In this document: positions 13,021 to 16,550 of the stretch, one piece after another
Layout of the letters: every line of letters starts with the position of its first letter
Position numbering within the stretch: the first letter of the stretch is position 1
Assembly: GCA_027593305.1 (NCBI GenBank)
Contig: JAQCJA010000044.1
Span: forward strand, 1 to 16,550
DNA from: a bacterium
Lineage (GTDB): Bacteria > Latescibacterota > UBA2968 > UBA8231
DNA length: 16,550 nucleotides
Reading direction: 5' to 3'
The notes under the pieces: generated by a model
The model's database searches: none
The model's input: only the letters and a program-made list of their open reading frames with translations
Told to the model about the DNA's origin: nothing
Made by a program: the position numbers and the translations under genes

Positions 13021-15306
13021 TTACCGGCCGGCCAGTCTCTCGCCGCGGGCATAATCCAGCACCCCACGAACGATCTTCTCCGCATCGCGATGCCGCAGCT
13101 GCTCGAAGCGCAGAGCCCAGGCCTGATCGACATACGCCAGATTGCGCACCTCAATGAGGGCCTTGACACTCGCCGGGTTCTTGCGCAATACAGCCAGTGA
13201 TTGGCCACGGGTCAGCGCGCCGGCGCCCAGCGCCGGCAGCAGCGCCTGGGCAAAGGTGCGTGATGCCGAGTCCCGGTTGCTGCGGCTCTCGTAATAGAGC
13301 ACCATGGCGCCCTCCGGCGCCCTCGGGTCGATGTCGGCATGGAACGAGAGAAAAATCGTTCGTCGCCTCGGTGTGCCGTGGAAAGCCTCCTCGGCAATGC
13401 GGACACGCTCTGCCAGACCACGCGATGTGCCCATGGGCCAGTCGTTCGGGCGATCGCGCCGATTGTAGACGAGGCTGTTGAAGACCTCGTTCATCTCGTG
13501 CACAAAGGTCTGCGCCGGTGGCGCCGTGTGCCGGATCAGATGATTCGGGCTCAGCAGGGTGACGTTCACGTTGGCGCCATGCAGTCGCAGCAGTACATAG
13601 GCGCGCATCGTGATATCGTAGACATACTCGTCCTCGACGACATAGAGCTTCCTGCCGTCCCCGTCGACGGTCGGCACGATCGCGCCGGGGTCGACACCGC
13701 CGTGGCCGGGATCGAGCACGATATGCCAGCCCTCCAGGTCGCTGCTCAGGCGACCGATCCCTTCGACGCGACGTTCAAAGGCGTTCCACACTTTCAACGC
13801 CTGGCGGTAGGTCTTGAGTGGCGAGCGGGGATGAATTTCGGAGTATTTGGTGCTGGGTTGATGGTCGGCTTTCGGACGCTGACCGAAGTAAGGACCGTTG
13901 TCCACTTCGATCACCGGCAGACCATCGATACTGGCAAGCAGATCTGACCACGGAATCTGGGAGACTTCAAGGCGATGGGCATGCCCCAGCAGGGGGCGAA
14001 CCTGCAGCGTCTGCCCGGGGTGGATGACGCTCCCGGCAAGGTTGTTGAGCTTCTGCAGTTCGGCGACACTCATCTGGTGCAACTGGGCAATCTCGGACAG
14101 ATTGTCGCCACGGGCGACGGTGTAGGAGGCCAGTCGGCTCGATGAATCCGGGCTCAGGTGCAGCTCCTGACCGGGATAGATGCGATCGCCCGTCAGGTCA
14201 TTGAGCGCCTTCAGGTCGTTGACGGTCATGCCATAGGCCCGGGCGATTTCCCACAGCGCGTCGCCACGCTCCACAACGTGCACGGTCGACGGTGTCGAAC
14301 GCATGTGCAGTTTCTGTCCGGGCCGGATCAGATCGCCATCGATGCCATTGAGTCGTCGCAATTCAGCAAGATCGATGTGGTGTTCGGCGGCAATCTCAGA
14401 CAGGGTCTGTCCGCGCTGCACGACGTGGGTGCCTTCCTCCTCCGGTTTCGGCCGCAGCCGCAGCTTCTGACCGGGGTGGATCTGATCTCCCTTGAGGTTG
14501 TTGAGTTGGCGCAACTGCACGAGGCCCACGTCAAAACGGTCACCGATGCGGGACAGATTGTCGCCAAGCCGCACCGCGTAGACTTCGGGTGGATCTTCAT
14601 CTTCCTCCGTATCCGGTTCCTTGCCCGTGATACGAAGGGTCTGTCCCATCTGGATCTCATCATCCTGCAGTTCGTTCAGACGGCGCAGATGGGTCACTGT
14701 CGTGCCGTGCGCGGCGGCAATGCCGGAAAGTGTGTCGCCGCGACGAACAACGAGGGTTGCCGTGTTGGCCAGGCGCATTGGTGCAGGCTCGGGGCGCAGG
14801 CGCAGCGTCTGTCCGACCCGGATCCGGTCGCCCCTCAGCTTGTTGAGTCGGCGCAGATCGGCAAGGCTGATGCCGCTGCGAAGTGCGATCGCGGACAGGG
14901 TATCACCGCGGCGGACGATATAGCTGTCACCGGACTGCGCCACGGTCAACGTCTGGCCCACGGCGATGCGATCGGATGACAGGCTGTTCCAACGCTTCAG
15001 ATCAGCGACAGAAACGCCATACCGTGCGGCGACGTGTGACAACGTCTCGGCAGTGCGGACCGTGTGCGTGTCAACGTCAGCGCAGATGTGGCCGGGAAAC
15101 AAAGCCACGCATATCGCCACGAGCAGAATCCGCGGCGCGAGTCTGTGAGTATGGGAAAACAGCGAAGCCCGCAGACGGACAGGGGAGCGGATGGTGGAAG
15201 AAGAACAGACCAGAGTGCCATGGCGTCGCCGGGGGGGACGGCCTCGAAATGGCGGTAACGCCAAGTATAACACAGACTTGGAACAACGGCAACGACACCG
15301 TATCAT
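13021..15306 (-). CDS. N-acetylmuramoyl-L-alanine amidase (Amidase_3) with seven LysM repeats
   Basis: A secreted or periplasmic peptidoglycan amidase that cleaves the bond between muramic acid and the stem peptide. The frame from the ATG at 15306 is 761 residues. The likely signal segment is RILLVAICVALFPGHICA (about 59-76). Seven LysM repeats follow at about 80-436, each with an RxGDTLSxIA-like start and xGQxLxL end. Then a linker, and the Amidase_3 domain at about 526-756 with zinc ligands in LDPGHGG (H535), VVEDE (glutamate) and LSFHAD (H656), and the catalytic IEVRN glutamate (E719). The start is uncertain. The first 45 or so residues are arginine-rich and unlike a protein start, a good promoter lies inside them, and no ATG, GTG or TTG with a ribosome binding site lies between that promoter and the signal segment. 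Seven LysM repeats are many for an amidase. Confidence 0.9.
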   Translation of the reverse strand: MIRCRCRCSKSVLYLALPPFRGRPPRRRHGTLVCSSSTIRSPVRLRASLFSHTHRLAPRILLVAICVALFPGHICADVDTHTVRTAETLSHVAARYGVSVADLKRWNSLSSDRIAVGQTLTVAQSGDSYIVRRGDTLSAIALRSGISLADLRRLNKLRGDRIRVGQTLRLRPEPAPMRLANTATLVVRRGDTLSGIAAAHGTTVTHLRRLNELQDDEIQMGQTLRITGKEPDTEEDEDPPEVYAVRLGDNLSRIGDRFDVGLVQLRQLNNLKGDQIHPGQKLRLRPKPEEEGTHVVQRGQTLSEIAAEHHIDLAELRRLNGIDGDLIRPGQKLHMRSTPSTVHVVERGDALWEIARAYGMTVNDLKALNDLTGDRIYPGQELHLSPDSSSRLASYTVARGDNLSEIAQLHQMSVAELQKLNNLAGSVIHPGQTLQVRPLLGHAHRLEVSQIPWSDLLASIDGLPVIEVDNGPYFGQRPKADHQPSTKYSEIHPRSPLKTYRQALKVWNAFERRVEGIGRLSSDLEGWHIVLDPGHGGVDPGAIVPTVDGDGRKLYVVEDEYVYDITMRAYVLLRLHGANVNVTLLSPNHLIRHTAPPAQTFVHEMNEVFNSLVYNRRDRPNDWPMGTSRGLAERVRIAEEAFHGTPRRRTIFLSFHADIDPRAPEGAMVLYYESRSNRDSASRTFAQALLPALGAGALTRGQSLAVLRKNPASVKALIEVRNLAYVDQAWALRFEQLRHRDAEKIVRGVLDYARGERLAGR
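15264..15292 (-). promoter_or_regulatory. Promoter reading into the LysM amidase gene
   Basis: TTGCCG (15292..15287), a 17-bp spacer, and TATACT (15269..15264) on the minus strand. Predicted transcription starts near 15257, inside the annotated amidase frame, so the ATG at 15306 could not be used from this promoter. Confidence 0.5.
15278..15306 (+). promoter_or_regulatory. Promoter of the lipoprotein gene, probably leaderless
   Basis: TTGGAA (15278-15283), a 17-bp spacer, and TATCAT (15301-15306) on the plus strand. The lipoprotein ATG starts six bases past the -10 box, at the expected transcription start. No Shine-Dalgarno sequence is seen. The element is interlocked with the opposing amidase promoter. 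Confidence 0.5.
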
Positions 15307-15312
15307 GCGCGT

Positions 15313-15744
15313 ATGAAGCGTCGACTCACAATCACATCCTGCGTCGGTGTTCTGTGCCTCGTCCTGACGATGCTGAGCGGCTGTGGTTCGAGCAATGACA
15401 GGGTCGCAGGGTCGGCGGACGATCCTGTCGAGCCACGAGACGGGAGGGTTGCCGTTGACAACCGGACACCCTGGGACCTCGAAGCGGTGTGGCTATGGGA
15501 AAGTGAGCCGGCGGGGGCGCAGATTCTGCGGGTCCTGGTGCCGCCGGGTCAAAAGGTACTTCTGCAGGAGGAACCATGGCCGGCACGGGCAGAGCTGGTG
15601 CTCGATCTGGTCCTGTTGGTGCCTGCACAATCATCACCCCGGGTGCGCCGCAAGGCGCGGGTGCAGATCGACGGTGATCACACCGTCGTTGTGTCGGCAT
15701 CGGCTGACGACCCTTTTGCGGCGGTTGTCTCCATTGAGCCCTGA
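15313..15744 (+). CDS. Small putative lipoprotein
   Basis: A 143-residue protein. MKRRLTITSCVGVLCLVLTM is a type II signal peptide ending in the lipobox LSGC, so the mature protein would be lipid-anchored at C24. The residue after the cysteine is Gly, which does not forbid outer-membrane sorting. The rest (VAVDNRTPWDLEAVWLWESE, then ILRVLVPPGQKVLLQEE) looks like a small beta-sandwich domain of alternating strands. I recognise no family. It is divergent from the LysM amidase and precedes convergent fliG by 48 bp. A cell-envelope role is suggested only by the anchor and by its shared intergenic region with the amidase. Confidence 0.78.
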   Translation: MKRRLTITSCVGVLCLVLTMLSGCGSSNDRVAGSADDPVEPRDGRVAVDNRTPWDLEAVWLWESEPAGAQILRVLVPPGQKVLLQEEPWPARAELVLDLVLLVPAQSSPRVRRKARVQIDGDHTVVVSASADDPFAAVVSIEP

Positions 15745-15792
15745 TGGTGGCACGATTGGCCGTGGTTTGGACATGCCGACGAGCGGCTACGT

Positions 15793-16550
15793 TTACACGA
15801 ATCGATCGTCGGCGGAACCACGGACGATGTCCACCTGCCCCTGATCTTCCAGCTGCCGGATTTTCTGCACGATACGCAGTTGCACTTCCTCGACCTCGCT
15901 GAGACGCATGGGGCCGGAGAAATCCATCTCTTCCTCGATGAATCCCCGGATGCGCTCCGACATATTGCCAAGGAGCTTCTCCTTCACCTCCTCGCTGGCC
16001 GCCTTCAGGGCGATGACGATGTCCTTCTGCTCCACCTCGCGCAGGACCGTTTGGATCTCGCGATCGGAGAGTTTCTGGATGTCCTCAAAAACGAACATCT
16101 GATTGCGGACGAATTCGGCGACTTCGGGATCCTGCGCGTCGAGGCGATCGAGGACATTCTTCTCCACCGTACCGCCTGTCAGATTGAGGATATCGGCGAC
16201 GACCTTGGGACCACCCACGTCCTGATTGCCCCCGAGGATATCACGCAGGTTGGACTCAAGGCTCTCTTCGATCTGCTTGAGCACGTTCGGCGTGATGTTC
16301 TCCATGGTGGCGATGCGGTAGGCCACGTCCGACTGCATGCGTTCGGGCAACTGCGCGAGGATGCCGGCGCCCTGCGTCGACTCGAGCTGCGACAGGATCA
16401 GGGCGATCGTCTGCGGGTGCTCGTGGCTGATGAACGGCGCGATCTGCTCGGACGATACGTTCTTCAGCATGTAGAAGCCGGAACTGACCGTGTTGGCCAC
16501 GCGATCGAGGATCTCCTGCGCTTTGCGCGGGCCGACGGCGCGCTCCAGCG
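15793..16550 (-). CDS. fliG: Flagellar motor switch protein FliG, partial
   Basis: The C-terminal 252 or so residues of FliG, the rotor protein that couples stator force to rotation. The frame continues to the window edge (LERAVGPRKAQEILDRV), so the GTG at 16500 is internal. The EHPQTIALILS motif of the middle domain is present, as is the MFVFEDI motif that opens the C-terminal torque domain. That domain keeps the charged torque helix (LSDREIQTVLREVE) and the ALKAASEEVKEKLLGNMSER helix, which together supply the arginine, aspartate and lysine residues needed for stator contact. The C-terminus ends 15 or so residues after VEEVQLRIVQKI. The N-terminal FliF-binding domain lies beyond the right edge, probably with other flagellar genes. 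Confidence 0.96.
   Translation of the reverse strand, partial: LERAVGPRKAQEILDRVANTVSSGFYMLKNVSSEQIAPFISHEHPQTIALILSQLESTQGAGILAQLPERMQSDVAYRIATMENITPNVLKQIEESLESNLRDILGGNQDVGGPKVVADILNLTGGTVEKNVLDRLDAQDPEVAEFVRNQMFVFEDIQKLSDREIQTVLREVEQKDIVIALKAASEEVKEKLLGNMSERIRGFIEEEMDFSGPMRLSEVEEVQLRIVQKIRQLEDQGQVDIVRGSADDRFV

Noticed and set aside
14158..14979. A 273-codon plus-strand frame with repeated patterns
   Set aside because: It is the complement of the LysM repeats and inherits their periodicity. No independent coding evidence.
13999..15069. Periodic repeats that might suggest a CRISPR or minisatellite
   Set aside because: They are diverged protein-coding LysM units with uneven spacing of about 150 bp. 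The DNA copies are not identical.

Overview
The window looks like chromosomal DNA from a high-GC, Gram-negative, flagellated bacterium, probably uncultured. The evidence is an outer-membrane beta-barrel gene, a lipoprotein, a periplasmic YfiR-type regulator, a LysM amidase, fliG, and many 1-4 bp stop/start overlaps. The mix of a mycocyte-type sugar-phosphate isomerase/epimerase, an MDR oxidoreductase, phytanoyl-CoA dioxygenase remains and Gfo/Idh/MocA genes recalls Latescibacterota, Poribacteria or Planctomycetes-like lineages. That placement is inference from gene style only. I see no phage, IS element or CRISPR array.

Layout, left to right. (1) 1-2188, minus strand: a signalling operon transcribed toward position 1. 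It encodes an outer-membrane barrel, a YfiR-family periplasmic protein and a CHASE8-type membrane sensor that runs off the left edge. (2) 2276-6993, minus strand: a metabolic gene string that is partly decayed. In transcription order it holds a broken amidohydrolase, a TIM-barrel isomerase, a zinc-less MDR oxidoreductase, a truncated phytanoyl-CoA dioxygenase, a small Cys4 zinc-ribbon protein, a frameshifted unknown gene, a HAD phosphatase and a histidine phosphatase. (3) 7108-7304: tRNA-Asp(GTC), with a near-consensus promoter, an 18-bp leader duplication and a terminator hairpin. (4) 7323-10415, minus strand: a glutathionylspermidine-synthase-like ATP-grasp protein, LarE with a C-terminal extension, and peptide deformylase. 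The first two overlap by 1 nt. No larB or larC is visible. (5) 10647-12514, plus strand: an SDR and a Gfo/Idh/MocA oxidoreductase with an ATGA overlap, divergent from region 4. A 12-bp tandem repeat lies between the two. (6) 12691-12945, plus strand: a small unknown gene that meets a large LysM-amidase gene (13021-15306, minus) at a shared hairpin terminator. (7) 15313-15744, plus strand: a lipoprotein divergent from the amidase, with interlocked promoters and a probable leaderless start. (8) 15793-16550, minus strand: fliG, cut by the right edge.

The best candidate for something undescribed is region 4. There an ATP-grasp ligase-like enzyme is translationally coupled to a LarE-type sulfur transferase away from larB/larC, under a promoter whose leader carries a 12-bp tandem repeat. 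Several frame disruptions in region 2 may be real gene decay or, where they are single-base, sequence errors. They are flagged one by one.
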